Source: an uncultured Flavobacteriia bacterium
GTDB taxonomy: Bacteria > Bacteroidota > Bacteroidia > Flavobacteriales_D > Crocinitomicaceae
Assembly (NCBI GenBank): GCA_903873915.1
Contig: CAIQQH010000008.1
Coordinates: 24,844-88,843, forward strand
Direction: 5' to 3'
DNA: 64,000 nt
The notes beneath the pieces are model-generated. The model was not told the origin of the DNA and did not search any database. It worked only from the letters and a program-made list of their open reading frames with translations. The position numbers were made by a program, and so were the translations under genes. Below are positions 1 through 10,752 of this stretch, one piece after another (positions within the stretch are counted from its first letter, which is position 1; each line of letters starts with the position of its first letter).

Positions 1-1234
1 GAAGTTCTGCTATTTTTTTGTGGTCCAAATAAATGTTTTGATTCTCTTCACACAAAACCAATGGAGCACCAAATTTTTCAGCACTCGCCTTTTTCAACAA
101 TTCAAGTGGCTCTTTGACGAACATGTAACCGCCAGGCAACTTTTTATCGACCAAATATTGAGGCACAGGAACCACCGCATGGTCAGCCGTTAAGAACAAT
201 ACAAATCCATCTTTGCCATATTGTTTTTCTAAGCTACAAATCAATCGTGCAATCTCAATGTCCAATCGCAAGTACATATCTTCCAATTCAACTGAGCGCA
301 AACCAAACGAATGTCCGGCAATGTCGGGGGTAGAATAGGAAATACAGAGCATGTCGGTTTGGTTATCCGCACCAAGATTCTCTGAAGACATGGCTTGTAA
401 GGCGAAATTTGTTAGGTAAGTATTGGCAAAAGGTGTTGCCGTAAAAAGGGAGAAGTTGTTTTTTCCAGCAGCGAGTGAAGAAGCATTCATTTGCCCTAAA
501 TCATAGGGAAATGTAGGGGTTGTCTTCCCTGAAAGAACTTGTTCGTAGGGAGAATCATCGGGCCCTGACGCCGTGTAACTTGAGATATCGTAGAGTGTAT
601 TCCACGACTGTTTCATGTACTTTTCCGCGTTGTCACTGGCATTAAAGTCCTGCACCCATTTGGGCAATTCACTTTTAAAAAACGTACTTGTGATGAATTT
701 CCCTGTCGCATAATCAAACCAATACGAGCCATCGCTCAAATGTCCACCTGGCAAAATGGCACTGCGGTCCTTGATGGAAATGGAAACCACTTTTGCACTT
801 GGATACGTCATTTTGAGTTGATCCGTTATGGTGTAAGTTTTTAAATTTTTTGGTGAACACATGCCGCCAGAAGCACTTGTTCCTACAGACTTCTCTGTTG
901 AGTCATAGACACAATTCAATACTTTTCCTGAGTTGCGGTCATACCATTCATTCCCAACAATCCCATGATTCGCTGGTGTAGTACCTGTGTAAATACTGGC
1001 ATGCCCAGGTCCAGTAAATGTTGGAACATAATTGTATAGCGTTGTGCGGCAGTTGGTGCCATTTTTCATAATTTTCCTGAACCCATTTTCTCCAAAGCGC
1101 TCTTGATAGCGATAGAGGTATTCGTAACACATTTGGTCCACTACGATTCCAACAACAAGTTTGGGTTGTTCTGATTTTTGATTGAAGGCAAAAAGTGGTA
1201 AACTAAGTGCTATATAAACGAGCAGATTTTTCAT
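1..1234 (-). CDS. Alkaline phosphatase family protein, PafA-like (3' end truncated by window edge)
   Basis: Own translation of the minus strand from ATG at 1234: MKNLLVYIALSLPLFAFNQKSEQPKLVVGIVVDQMCYEYLYRYQERFGENGF...VPTFTGPGHASIYTGTTPANHGIVGNEWYDR; signal peptide plus PTxTGPGHASIYTGTTPA nucleophile motif. Not in ORF track because it runs off the window. Confidence 0.85.
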   Translation of the reverse strand, partial: MKNLLVYIALSLPLFAFNQKSEQPKLVVGIVVDQMCYEYLYRYQERFGENGFRKIMKNGTNCRTTLYNYVPTFTGPGHASIYTGTTPANHGIVGNEWYDRNSGKVLNCVYDSTEKSVGTSASGGMCSPKNLKTYTITDQLKMTYPSAKVVSISIKDRSAILPGGHLSDGSYWFDYATGKFITSTFFKSELPKWVQDFNASDNAEKYMKQSWNTLYDISSYTASGPDDSPYEQVLSGKTTPTFPYDLGQMNASSLAAGKNNFSLFTATPFANTYLTNFALQAMSSENLGADNQTDMLCISYSTPDIAGHSFGLRSVELEDMYLRLDIEIARLICSLEKQYGKDGFVLFLTADHAVVPVPQYLVDKKLPGGYMFVKEPLELLKKASAEKFGAPLVLCEENQNIYLDHKKIAEL

Positions 1235-1313
1235 GCGATAAAATTTGATGTTTAAAATTAGTCAAAGCAATACATTCGCGTTCAATTCACCATTAACTTT
1301 GCAATAAAAAAAG

Positions 1314-1904
1314 ATGCTCGGATTGAAAATGGCAACTGATCCTCGATGGGTAAATCTCGTCGAAAAGAACATTCAAGAAATTCTCATTGACCATGCGTTT
1401 TGTGAGCAAAAGGCTGCAAGCAATGCTATTTCGATGATTGTGCAATACCCGCAATACCCAGATTTAGTAGATGCCATGACGGCCATTTGCCAAGAAGAGA
1501 TGGAGCATTTCCACATGGTACATCAAAAACTTCAAGAACGAGGATTCACCCTAGGGTTTGAGCGCAAAGACCCCTATGTACATGATTTATCTGATTATTT
1601 AAAAAAGTCCAAAAATACGGGGTCACGCGCCAGCCATTTTGTCAATCAGATGTTGTTTGCTGCAATGATTGAGGCGCGCAGCTGCGAGCGGTTTAAAATA
1701 CTCTCAGAAGAAATAAACGATGAGGACTTGCGAGCATTCTATCGATCACTGATGGAAAGTGAAGCAAGGCATTATACAACCTTCTTGGGGTTTGCACGAA
1801 AATATGGCGAAGGAATTCCTGTGGAAGAGCGTTGGAACGACTTCTTAGAATTTGAATCTTCTCTGATGGAGAAGTATGGTAAAAATGAAACGATGCACGG
1901 ATAA
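1314..1904 (+). CDS. miaE: tRNA-(ms2io6A)-hydroxylase-like diiron protein
   Basis: Ferritin-like helices with EExxH motifs (CEQKAAS, EEMEHFHMVHQKL, EARSCERF, ESEARHYTTF); MiaE family. Confidence 0.85.
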   Translation: MLGLKMATDPRWVNLVEKNIQEILIDHAFCEQKAASNAISMIVQYPQYPDLVDAMTAICQEEMEHFHMVHQKLQERGFTLGFERKDPYVHDLSDYLKKSKNTGSRASHFVNQMLFAAMIEARSCERFKILSEEINDEDLRAFYRSLMESEARHYTTFLGFARKYGEGIPVEERWNDFLEFESSLMEKYGKNETMHG

Positions 1905-1932
1905 AAAAAGGGCGAATGTATATCCGCCCTTC
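1904..1932 (-). terminator. Intrinsic terminator between miaE and M14 peptidase gene
   Basis: aagggcg-aatgtatat-c-cgccctt hairpin followed on the minus strand by a T-run. Confidence 0.6.
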
Positions 1933-1954
1933 CAATATTATTTGTTGTATTTCC

Positions 1955-4801
1955 TTAGAGCACTGCAAATTTGAGTTGTCCTACTTTTCCGTTTTTCACC
2001 GTTTGAAGGTAGAATACTCCGCTACTTACATGCTCGAGTTCAATCAAATGAGTGCTTGTCACAATATTCTGCGACAAAACAACCTTCCCATTCATATCGT
2101 ATACTTTTAATTCTTGTCCAATTTCTAAACCTGAAACAATAAACTGACCATTGTTCGGGTTAGGCATCATTTTCACTCCATTGTAAATCAAATTGTCGAT
2201 CGACGCACAATCTTGAACAGAAAGCACCAATGTAGATGTTCCGACACAACCGTTAGCATCAGTGAATGTCGCTGTTAATGTTTGATTGCCCAATCCCGAA
2301 ATTATTGGATCAAATGATGCACCTGAAACACCTACCCCAGTAACGATCGTGTTCGCAGGCGATACTGTCAATTGAATTGTTCCATCATTGATACAAACAA
2401 TGTTGTTTGCTGCAGAACTTACAATTGTCACAACAGGTAAGGCATTCACTGTGATGTAGTTCGTCAATGTTGACGTGTTTGATCCTGCAGCATTCGTTAC
2501 AGTCAATGTTACAGTATATGTACCTGGAGTGGCGTAAACATGCGAGGGTGACTGATTGGTAGCAGTAGTACCGTCACCAAAATCCCAAGCCCATGTTGTT
2601 GGTTGATTCGCTGAAAGGTCATTGAATAATACTGTGCTATTGATACAAACAGAAGCAGACGACGTATTGAACGATGCCGTTGGTGCTACGACTTGTCCCG
2701 CATCATTAAACATAATTTTGAAGTCGTCGAAATAGAAGCCATCCCCAGTTGTACCATTGTCAGACCCCAATTTGAATCGCACTTTAATCACCTGTCCGAT
2801 GTAATCGCTTAAGCTAATCTCCTCAAGCACCCAATTCGACTGCACACCTTCGTAGACAGGTTGATTGTTGGGTTGAACGCTTCCGTTTGCGTTTGTGCCA
2901 GGCACTGTATAGTTTCCACATTGACCAATCCATGTTGTTCCACCGTCTGTCGATACTTGAAATTGCACGTAATCGTAATCTGCTTCAATGTTCCATTTTG
3001 CGAAATACGAAATCCCTGCAGAAATGGCATTGGTCAAATCGATATTGGGAACATACGAATATGTTTTTGATGCGACGTTATTCGCATAGTTACCTGTTGG
3101 GCTGTCTGTGTAAGATGTTGAGGCAGAAACGAAGGTGGAAGTCGTTGTTCCCCATGTTCCCGTCCAGTTGGCATTCGAACCGTCTTCAATCACCTGAACA
3201 GTAAGTGCACCATAGGTTTTAACAATGGTATCTTTCTTTACCCACATTCCATTGTCGGTTTTCAAAATGTACTTGATTTGATCGCCATATTGTATTGCCG
3301 GATTCAACACGTAAGATATTGCACCTGAAGTATTCGTCATCAAAGGAACATTGTACACCATTGGCGCACCGACAGACTGGACGTTCAACAAGGGTTGAAT
3401 GGATACCGTAATTGCACCATTTTCACGCCCTAAGCGTTGTGCAGTGTGAGAAAAATTACCTGTTAATGTTGCCACCGTTGAAGGATCGGCATCTTTCACA
3501 ACCAAGTACTTTCGGCTGATGTGTGCAAGCACTAAATTCGGGAACATCATGTCTTTGCAGGTAGCATCGATTTCAGATGAAGGTTGCCAAAACGCAGTTC
3601 CCACCTCTGGGGTATGCACAAACATGGTGTCTTTTACACCGACACCAATGTCCAATTTGTACATGTAATCGTCTGAATCACCCGATGCTGGGTAGAGCGC
3701 TGAACTTTTCATTGCCGTATATCCGTTGTACTGCACCATGTGGTTTGTTTCCGCTTGGAAATAGTTGTGGTGTGGTGCAAATTCGGCAGTTGTTGTTCCG
3801 ATTGGGAACAAGATGTCTTTGGCATAAGTGTGAGCATTGAAGGCAGAAATAAAGTGGTTGTTTTGTACCAACCATCTGATTGCTTGTACTTCAGGCTCAG
3901 AATAAGCCGCAGTTCCGCAATAGGTATCATTGCTTGTGGTTGTGCTCGTCCCTGTTGTCCCCCAGCCATAGCCGTAATTACGATTTAAGTCAACTCCATA
4001 AACTCCACCACCATTGTTGCGGCGATTCTTTCGCCACATACCTCCTCCGTTCGCATTGGTTGATTCATTGTAGAGGTATCCATCCACGTTTATGCATGGC
4101 ACAAAGTACAACTGCATGTTGTCAACGATGTATTTCACCTCATCATTGGTGTTGTAGTTTTCGAGCATGTACCACATGAAGAAAACCGTTTCCATCAAAC
4201 TCATTGGTTCACGTGCATGGTGAATTGCCGTGTAAAGCACCTTGGTCTCTGTACTTTCGTCAGTGTTTGGATTGTCAGAAATTCGCACATAATAAATTGG
4301 GCGATTCTCACGGGAGAGAAACGTTGAGATAGGCGCTTTTGTGGTAATTAAATTTGGATAAAGCGTTGCCATTTGATCCAATTCGGCAAGCATCTCGTTG
4401 TATTTGAGATAGCCTCCCATTGTTCCTTGGTTGAAGTTTGTTGGGGTCGCAGGATTAAATCCAGTGCTTCCACCATTTCCTCCTGCACAAGTTGCATTTT
4501 TGGGTACATACCCACTTGGGTCTGACATGTGTTCAATGTAATAGGCTTGAACATCCTCAATCAACACTTCATAATCGAAGTTGTTTTCATTCATAATTGC
4601 TATTTCCAGATTGGAGAAATCGGAAATAAAGAATACACCTTCCTTGTAGGTGCCATGGTCTACTGTAACACCAAGATCACCCAAGCGCTTCAATTCTAGC
4701 GCATCGGCAAAAACTTTGATGCGTGAATAAGAAGATTGAGAAAAGCTGATTGTACTTAAAACAGTAAAAAGGAGAGTTATTAGTTTTTTCATTTCTGGCA
4801 A
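1955..4801 (-). CDS. Secreted M14 zinc carboxypeptidase with PKD domain and T9SS type A C-terminal sorting domain
   Basis: Signal peptide; HHAREPMS...E zinc site and VDLNRNYGYGWG; PKD (WDFGDGTTATNQSPSHVYATPGTYTVTLTVTNAAG); C-terminus MMPNPNNGQFIVSGL...VYDMNGKVVLSQN...GVFYLQTVKNG. Confidence 0.92.
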   Translation of the reverse strand: MPEMKKLITLLFTVLSTISFSQSSYSRIKVFADALELKRLGDLGVTVDHGTYKEGVFFISDFSNLEIAIMNENNFDYEVLIEDVQAYYIEHMSDPSGYVPKNATCAGGNGGSTGFNPATPTNFNQGTMGGYLKYNEMLAELDQMATLYPNLITTKAPISTFLSRENRPIYYVRISDNPNTDESTETKVLYTAIHHAREPMSLMETVFFMWYMLENYNTNDEVKYIVDNMQLYFVPCINVDGYLYNESTNANGGGMWRKNRRNNGGGVYGVDLNRNYGYGWGTTGTSTTTSNDTYCGTAAYSEPEVQAIRWLVQNNHFISAFNAHTYAKDILFPIGTTTAEFAPHHNYFQAETNHMVQYNGYTAMKSSALYPASGDSDDYMYKLDIGVGVKDTMFVHTPEVGTAFWQPSSEIDATCKDMMFPNLVLAHISRKYLVVKDADPSTVATLTGNFSHTAQRLGRENGAITVSIQPLLNVQSVGAPMVYNVPLMTNTSGAISYVLNPAIQYGDQIKYILKTDNGMWVKKDTIVKTYGALTVQVIEDGSNANWTGTWGTTTSTFVSASTSYTDSPTGNYANNVASKTYSYVPNIDLTNAISAGISYFAKWNIEADYDYVQFQVSTDGGTTWIGQCGNYTVPGTNANGSVQPNNQPVYEGVQSNWVLEEISLSDYIGQVIKVRFKLGSDNGTTGDGFYFDDFKIMFNDAGQVVAPTASFNTSSASVCINSTVLFNDLSANQPTTWAWDFGDGTTATNQSPSHVYATPGTYTVTLTVTNAAGSNTSTLTNYITVNALPVVTIVSSAANNIVCINDGTIQLTVSPANTIVTGVGVSGASFDPIISGLGNQTLTATFTDANGCVGTSTLVLSVQDCASIDNLIYNGVKMMPNPNNGQFIVSGLEIGQELKVYDMNGKVVLSQNIVTSTHLIELEHVSSGVFYLQTVKNGKVGQLKFAVL

Positions 4802-5029
4802 AGTTTGCAGCCAATTTACTGCTTTTTTTATCCATACAGCACTAGTTTTTTATTTACTTACCAAGCCATTTAAAAGCCTTTAAACTAAACACCTAATAAA
4901 CAGGAATTAAAACACTTAAATTGATGCCGACATGATCAATAAATTACTTTTCAATGATACATTTCACAATGACTGAGAAGACAAGATTATGTCAACATAA
5001 AAGTCTATTTTTGATAAAAATTCTAAGCT

Positions 5030-6826
5030 ATGACTGAAAATAAAATCACCTTCGGAAAAATCTTTTGGCCGAGTTTATTGGCCATATTCATCATGTCCAT
5101 CATTGGGTTGTTCATTTTTGTATTGATCATCGGCGGAATCATTGGGAGTTTTGGTGAATTCGGTCCAAAACCATTGTCCATTAAAAACAACACCGTATTG
5201 CACATGACCTTAAACGGTGAGATTGCAGAAAAGTCAAGTAGTACGTTTGATCCAACTTCATTTAACTTGAACCGTACGATTGGCTTGAGCGACCTGCTTT
5301 TTGGCATTGAAACAGCAAAAAACGACGAGAAGGTAAAGGGAATTTTCCTTGAAGTAGGTGATTTAAATTGCGGGTATTCCAGCACGCGCGAGATTCGTCA
5401 AGCACTCATTGATTTTAAATCATCTGGAAAATTTATCGTTGCCTATAATGCGGGGGAGGTCATTACGCAAAAAGAGTATTATTTAAGTTCTGTTGCCAAC
5501 GAAGTGTATGCGTTTCCATCCTCAGCAATGGAGTTTTTTGGACTCGGTGCTGAGCTCATGTATTTCAAAAACACCTTGGATAAATTGGATGTTGAAGTGG
5601 AAATTATCCGCGGAAGCAACAATGATTTTAAAAGTGCAGTGGAGCCGTTTTTTCGCACGGACATGAGTGATTCTAGTCGTGTTCAAATTGAGCGTTATCT
5701 GACATCTATGTGGGAAGATATTCGACAGGACATTTCAACGGAGCGACAAGTATCCATTCTAAAGTTGAACGATATTGCAGAAAATGCTAGCATAAGAAGA
5801 GCCAACGATGCTGTTAAACTCAAGCTCATTGATGGTGTAATGTACAGAGATGAGGTCATCGATTTGATATCGAAGAAAATTGGCTTAGACCAAGGTGAGG
5901 AACCAGAATTTCAAGCATTTGAAAAGTATGCGCGCAAAAAATTCTATTCGGAGCAAACATTGACCAAAAAAGATGACCCCAATATTGCTGTCATTTTAGC
6001 AGAAGGTGAAATCTCTACCGATGGTGATGGCTTAAGCTCCAAAGAAATCTGTAAGTTATTTCAAGCGGTACGTAAAAACAGTTCAATTAAAACCGTTGTT
6101 TTCCGTGTCAATAGTCCAGGTGGAAGCGCATTGGCAAGTGATGAAATTTGGCGGGAAGTGGTCTTGACAAATAAAACAAAGAAAGTCATTGTATCCATGG
6201 GTGATGTCGCTGCTTCTGGCGGGTATTACGTTTCGGCTCCAGGAACATTGATCTTTGCTGAACCGACGACAATCACGGGATCCATCGGTGTTTTTGGAAT
6301 GATTCCCTACGTTGGGAAAATGCTTGAAAACAAATTGGGCATCACCTTCGATCGAGCTGGAACAAACGCCCATTCGATCATGTCACTCATGAAGAAACTG
6401 ACACCTGAAGAGTTGAAAATGATTCAAAAAGAAGTTGACTACACCTATATGGAATTCCTAAATCGTGTTTCTGTCGGGCGAAATTTATCTGTTGAACAAG
6501 TGAACATGATTGCGCGAGGACGTGTGTGGACAGGCAGAGATGCACTTGAAATAGGCCTTGTCGACCGCTTAGGAGGTCTTTATGATGCGATTCAATTTGC
6601 CTCTAAAAAAGCGGGTATCAAAGACAAAAAAGTATTGTATTATCCCTTGAAAGAAGAAGACATGTGGCAAGAATTACTTGAGGACTATGAAGAAGACAAT
6701 GGAAATCTGGTGATGACACGAAGCAAGCTACCGGAGGTTCTTAGCTCTTCGTACGAATCATTGTTGCGTATGAGCAATCGATTTGGAATTCAAATGCGTT
6801 TACCTTACGAAATTACTATCCATTAA
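5030..6826 (+). CDS. sppA: Signal peptide peptidase SppA, 67K type
   Basis: N-terminal TM; VNSPGGSALASDEIWREV, GDVAASGGYYVSAPG, GSIGVFGMIP motifs. Confidence 0.95.
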   Translation: MTENKITFGKIFWPSLLAIFIMSIIGLFIFVLIIGGIIGSFGEFGPKPLSIKNNTVLHMTLNGEIAEKSSSTFDPTSFNLNRTIGLSDLLFGIETAKNDEKVKGIFLEVGDLNCGYSSTREIRQALIDFKSSGKFIVAYNAGEVITQKEYYLSSVANEVYAFPSSAMEFFGLGAELMYFKNTLDKLDVEVEIIRGSNNDFKSAVEPFFRTDMSDSSRVQIERYLTSMWEDIRQDISTERQVSILKLNDIAENASIRRANDAVKLKLIDGVMYRDEVIDLISKKIGLDQGEEPEFQAFEKYARKKFYSEQTLTKKDDPNIAVILAEGEISTDGDGLSSKEICKLFQAVRKNSSIKTVVFRVNSPGGSALASDEIWREVVLTNKTKKVIVSMGDVAASGGYYVSAPGTLIFAEPTTITGSIGVFGMIPYVGKMLENKLGITFDRAGTNAHSIMSLMKKLTPEELKMIQKEVDYTYMEFLNRVSVGRNLSVEQVNMIARGRVWTGRDALEIGLVDRLGGLYDAIQFASKKAGIKDKKVLYYPLKEEDMWQELLEDYEEDNGNLVMTRSKLPEVLSSSYESLLRMSNRFGIQMRLPYEITIH

Positions 6827-7566
6827 CCATTGTTTCTACGGCGATAATTCCGTTTTTTACTGGTCCAATTGTACTGACGTTTTTTGCTAAAATTACTCTT
6901 GTAAACGGGTTTTATTCGATAAACCAATCCTACCGTATGTTGTACATAATCCGTTTTGGATGTCCAAATGTTACTTACCAAACCAAGTTTCCCTGCTGTT
7001 TGAAAGCGCAAGCCCCAACTTTTGGAAAACCATAAATTTACACCCAAGCTTAGACTGACCATTGGTGTCAGTGGTGCTGACATTGTTTGTCGGTAGGTCA
7101 TTCCAGCTCCAAAAGCAAAATACAGATCCAACCATTGGGCATAATAAGCCATACGCGGCAAAAAACTGTATTTAAACGAAGCATCTGCAGCGGCAAAAAC
7201 TCCTTTTACCCCAGTTGAGTCATTGATCAACTTTGAAGTCGAGTAGCGGTTGTAGGAAAGAGCTCCATCAAAACTCCACCCTTTCTTTAAGTACTTATCC
7301 ATTGACAAGGTCGTTGGATAATAAAGATAATTCCACGAGTTTTTATAATCGAGCAGTTTAGAAAATGCCAGTCCATCATCATCGACGACGTTCCATCCAA
7401 GGCCAATCATCCATCGATATGGATCATTTTTTCGACGAAGATATTGCGATTGAGCATTTGCAGGAGCCATCCACCCACACAGACAAAGTGTGACAAGAAG
7501 GAAAGCAAATTTTCTTGTGTTCAATCTCGACATAAATTCTTGTTCTCGATGATTTAATGATTGCAA
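6823..7566 (-). CDS. Predicted outer-membrane beta-barrel-like protein
   Basis: Signal peptide; alternating aromatic/hydrophobic strands; Arg/Lys-rich C-terminus. Confidence 0.5.
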   Translation of the reverse strand: MQSLNHREQEFMSRLNTRKFAFLLVTLCLCGWMAPANAQSQYLRRKNDPYRWMIGLGWNVVDDDGLAFSKLLDYKNSWNYLYYPTTLSMDKYLKKGWSFDGALSYNRYSTSKLINDSTGVKGVFAAADASFKYSFLPRMAYYAQWLDLYFAFGAGMTYRQTMSAPLTPMVSLSLGVNLWFSKSWGLRFQTAGKLGLVSNIWTSKTDYVQHTVGLVYRIKPVYKSNFSKKRQYNWTSKKRNYRRRNNG

Positions 7567-7582
7567 AGGTAAGGAAGTCCAT

Positions 7583-7616
7583 GAAAAAAAGAAGCCCCCG
7601 AAAATTCGAGGGCTTG
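7583..7616 (-). terminator. Intrinsic terminator downstream of trigger factor
   Basis: Minus strand: aagccctcgaattttcgggggctt followed by cTTTTTTT. Confidence 0.7.
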
Positions 7617-7631
7617 CACTACATATTTTAA

Positions 7632-8984
7632 TTATTTCGAAGCGAGCTCAACGAAGTCATCGTAAGAAATTTCTTTCTCCGACAATTTCACGGTGCTTTT
7701 AAAATAATCTGTTAATTTTTGCTCTGCGAGCATGTCGTAAATTCGAGTTGCTTCCTCTTTGTTTCCAAGAACTTGAAGAGCTGATTGCGTCAATTCGTTA
7801 TCGTCAGGCGCAGGAATTCCGTACTGCGCATAATTGCTCACCAACAATCCTTTTGTGAACTGGATTACCTCTTGATTATCCAACTTGATTTCGTTGTTTT
7901 TGAAGATACTTGTTTGTATCAATTGCCATTTTAAGCTTTTCGCATAGCCCTCGTATTCTGCAGTCAATTGTTCGTCAGAAATTGGTTTATCATTGGACAA
8001 TTTAATCCAGCGCTTCAAGAATGCATCCGGCAATTGAATGGCCGTTTTCTCCAACAACTCATCATAAATCGTGCGTGTCAACAAGCGATCTGAATCATTT
8101 GCAAACATATTCCGAAGATCAGCAGCAATGCGTTCTTTCAATTCTTTTTCAGACGAAATAGCACCTTCACCAAACAAACGGTCAAAAAGTTCTTGATTGA
8201 GTTCAGCCGCTTCCATGTGTTTGATCTCATTGATGGTCATTTGGAATTGATCAGAGATAGTATCCAATGCAGATTCTTGGATACCAAGCATTGATGCCGT
8301 ATCGCTTCCACCGCGAGAAACATGCGCTGGATTTACACGAACTTTGTCTCCAATTGCTTTGCCCTCTAATCCTTTTTTCGTCTCAGCATCCTTCACAAAT
8401 TCCATGGAGATGGTTGAAGAATGAAGAATTCCTCCTTCTTTAATTTCTCCCTCTGCATTTAGTTCAACGAATTGTGCCAAGATCATGTCTTTTTCCCCAA
8501 CAGTATCTGATGAGATTAGCTTACCATAGCGACGCGAAAGATCTTCGATTTGTTTTGAAATGAGCGCATCATCAATTTTCACTTTCACATGGTCGAATTT
8601 GCTTTTCGAAGACAAGGGAAGTTCAAATTTCGGGCTCAAGCCAATTTCAAACTGAAAAGTGAAATTTTCTGGTTTTTCAAAATTACCATCCACATCAGCT
8701 CCAGCTTTTGGAATAGGATTACCAAGAATATCGATTTTGTTCTCTGCGATAAACTTGTATAGACCATCGTTGACAATTTTATTCAACTCATCTGCAAGGA
8801 CGCCTTTTCCGTATTGCTTTTGCACAATTCCGAAAGGCACATGACCCGGACGGAAACCAGGAATCTTTGCCGTTTTTCGGTGTTTTTCCAATGTTGATTT
8901 CACCTTGTCCTGATAATCTCCAGGCACGATTTCAACTTTCAACAATGCATTCAATGCATCGACATCTTGACGAGTTACATTCAT
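7632..8984 (-). CDS. tig: Trigger factor
   Basis: MNVTRQDVDALNALLKVEI...KVKSTLEKHRKTAKIPGFRPGHVPFGIVQKQYGKGVLADELN ribosome-binding signature. Confidence 0.93.
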   Translation of the reverse strand: MNVTRQDVDALNALLKVEIVPGDYQDKVKSTLEKHRKTAKIPGFRPGHVPFGIVQKQYGKGVLADELNKIVNDGLYKFIAENKIDILGNPIPKAGADVDGNFEKPENFTFQFEIGLSPKFELPLSSKSKFDHVKVKIDDALISKQIEDLSRRYGKLISSDTVGEKDMILAQFVELNAEGEIKEGGILHSSTISMEFVKDAETKKGLEGKAIGDKVRVNPAHVSRGGSDTASMLGIQESALDTISDQFQMTINEIKHMEAAELNQELFDRLFGEGAISSEKELKERIAADLRNMFANDSDRLLTRTIYDELLEKTAIQLPDAFLKRWIKLSNDKPISDEQLTAEYEGYAKSLKWQLIQTSIFKNNEIKLDNQEVIQFTKGLLVSNYAQYGIPAPDDNELTQSALQVLGNKEEATRIYDMLAEQKLTDYFKSTVKLSEKEISYDDFVELASK

Positions 8985-9010
8985 TTTAATCTCATTTATA
9001 GCTTAAACAA

Positions 9011-9040
9011 AAATGGTCTCGCTTTTCAACGAGACCATTT
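9011..9040 (-). terminator. Terminator of tRNA-Leu
   Basis: aaatggtctcg-cttttcaa-cgagaccattt hairpin, T-run on minus strand. Confidence 0.75.
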
Positions 9041-9044
9041 TCAG

Positions 9045-9127
9045 TGCGGATGGAGGGACTCGAACCCGCATACCTCTCGGCACCAGATCCTAAGTCTGGC
9101 GTGTCTACCAATTTCACCACATCCGCA
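9045..9127 (-). tRNA. tRNA-Leu (anticodon TAG)
   Basis: Minus strand TGCGGATGTGGTGAAATTGGTAGACACGCCAGACTTAGGATCTGGTGCCGAGAGGTATGCGGGTTCGAGTCCCTCCATCCGCA: class II cloverleaf, TTCGAGTC T-loop, CTTAGGA anticodon loop. Confidence 0.95.
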
Positions 9128-9335
9128 AATTTATTTCAAATTAGGAGGTCCGACTGACGCTACCTACCCTTTCGGGATTGCAAAGATAATGGTTTTATTT
9201 AGAGAATGAAAAATCAACGCTGGAAAAAATGAATTTTGCCGTGAACACTTCTTTGTTTTTTTGTGGAAAAGTCGTGATAACTGAATTCACAGCGCATCGG
9301 TGTTCGATGTAAATTTGTAGAATTCAATTTTATCA

Positions 9336-10232
9336 ATGATTACATTAGACCCTAAAACGCTTCCTGTACCCAAATTCCACCAGTATCTATTAGGTGCTAT
9401 TGGACCACGACCAATTGCGTTTGCCTCTACTGTAGATGCAGAAGGGAATCAGAACCTTGCGCCATTCAGCTTTTTCAATGTGTTTAGTGCCAATCCACCT
9501 ATACTGATTTTCTCTCCTGCACGGGCGGGACGAAGTAATACCACCAAAGACACCTACAACAATGTGAAAGTTGTTTCTGAAGTGGTCATCAATGTGGTAA
9601 ATTTTGACATGGTGCATCAGATGAGTTTGGCCAGTTCACCTTATCCATCCGGAACAAGTGAATTTACGAAGGCAGGATTTACAGCTTTAGCCTCCGAGAC
9701 GATTAAACCAATGCGCGTAGCAGAAGCACCTGTTCAATTTGAATGCAAGGTCAATCAAGTGATTGAGCTTGGTACAGAAGGTGGCGCTGGAAATTTGATT
9801 ATTTGCGAAGTAACGCGCATACACATTCGTGAAGAAGTGTTGGATGAAAACGGCATGATTGACCAGAAAAAAATAGATTTGGTGGCCCGCATGGGCGGCA
9901 ATTGGTATTGTCGCGCCGATGAACAATCCATGTTTGAAATCACAAAGCCGATAACAACATGTGGGATTGGATTCGACCATTTGCCTTCAGATCTTCTCGC
10001 AAGTAGTGTTTTAAGCCGAAATGACCTTGGTCAGCTTGCCGGCATCGAAGCACTTCCAGATGAGACCGATGTAAATGAATACAAATTGTTAGAACTAAGC
10101 GAATTGTTCGTATCTTTAGAAGACGACGCAACGGCCTTGGAAAACGCCCTTCATGAGCGTGCGAAAGGTTTGCTTAAGGAAAATAAATTGAATGAAGCGT
10201 GGATGACGCTTTTGGCTTTTAATAATGGATGA
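9336..10232 (+). CDS. Flavin reductase-like domain protein (FMN-binding)
   Basis: GAIGPRPIAFASTVDAEGNQNLAPFSFFNVFSANPPILIFSP signature. Confidence 0.88.
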   Translation: MITLDPKTLPVPKFHQYLLGAIGPRPIAFASTVDAEGNQNLAPFSFFNVFSANPPILIFSPARAGRSNTTKDTYNNVKVVSEVVINVVNFDMVHQMSLASSPYPSGTSEFTKAGFTALASETIKPMRVAEAPVQFECKVNQVIELGTEGGAGNLIICEVTRIHIREEVLDENGMIDQKKIDLVARMGGNWYCRADEQSMFEITKPITTCGIGFDHLPSDLLASSVLSRNDLGQLAGIEALPDETDVNEYKLLELSELFVSLEDDATALENALHERAKGLLKENKLNEAWMTLLAFNNG

Positions 10233-10258
10233 AACAATAACAATTAAAATAAATCAAC

Positions 10259-10675
10259 ATGTTTAAACTCACGGGATCCGTAAAAATGGTGGGCAATACC
10301 GTTCAAGTATCGGAAAAATTTTCAAAGCGCGAATTTGTGGTAACAGATGCTTCTGGCATGTATCCGCAGGACATTATGTTTCAAGCAACACAAGATAAAT
10401 GTGTTTTGCTAGAAGGGTTTCAAGCCGGCGATCAAGTAGATGTTTCGTTTAACTTGCGTGGACGCGAATGGACGAGCCCAACAGGTGAAGTGAAATATTT
10501 CAACACACTTGAGGCATGGCGAATTGAACGTTCCAACCAAGGAGCTACTGCTGGTCAAATGGGTGGACAAATGGGTGGAATGGCACCAGTAAATTTGAAT
10601 CCTATTGCCGCTCCAGCAGCATCAGCCCCTGCCGCAATTTCTGAAAGCGTTGCAGATGATGATCTTCCTTTCTAA
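10259..10675 (+). CDS. DUF3127 domain-containing protein
   Basis: MFKLTGSVKMVGNTVQVSEKFSKREFVVTD...EVKYFNTLEAWRIER; acidic C-terminal DDDLPF tail reminiscent of SSB. Confidence 0.85.
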   Translation: MFKLTGSVKMVGNTVQVSEKFSKREFVVTDASGMYPQDIMFQATQDKCVLLEGFQAGDQVDVSFNLRGREWTSPTGEVKYFNTLEAWRIERSNQGATAGQMGGQMGGMAPVNLNPIAAPAASAPAAISESVADDDLPF

Positions 10676-10696
10676 GGAATAGTAAATAGATAATTT

Positions 10697-10723
10697 AAAA
10701 GCCGGTGCTCCCGGCTTTTTTTT
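10697..10723 (+). terminator. Intrinsic terminator
   Basis: aaaagccgg-tgct-cccggctttttttt. Confidence 0.85.
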
Positions 10724-10752
10724 GTGCTTAAAAATGATTGTATTATACGGGC

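Noticed and set aside
1916-2110. ORF 1916-2110 plus strand
   Set aside because: Overlaps the terminator and the 3' end of the peptidase gene in antisense; no domain.
2861-3204. Plus-strand ORFs opposite the M14 peptidase (e.g. 2861-3070, 2887-3204)
   Set aside because: Antisense to a clear coding region, low-complexity composition, no recognisable domain.
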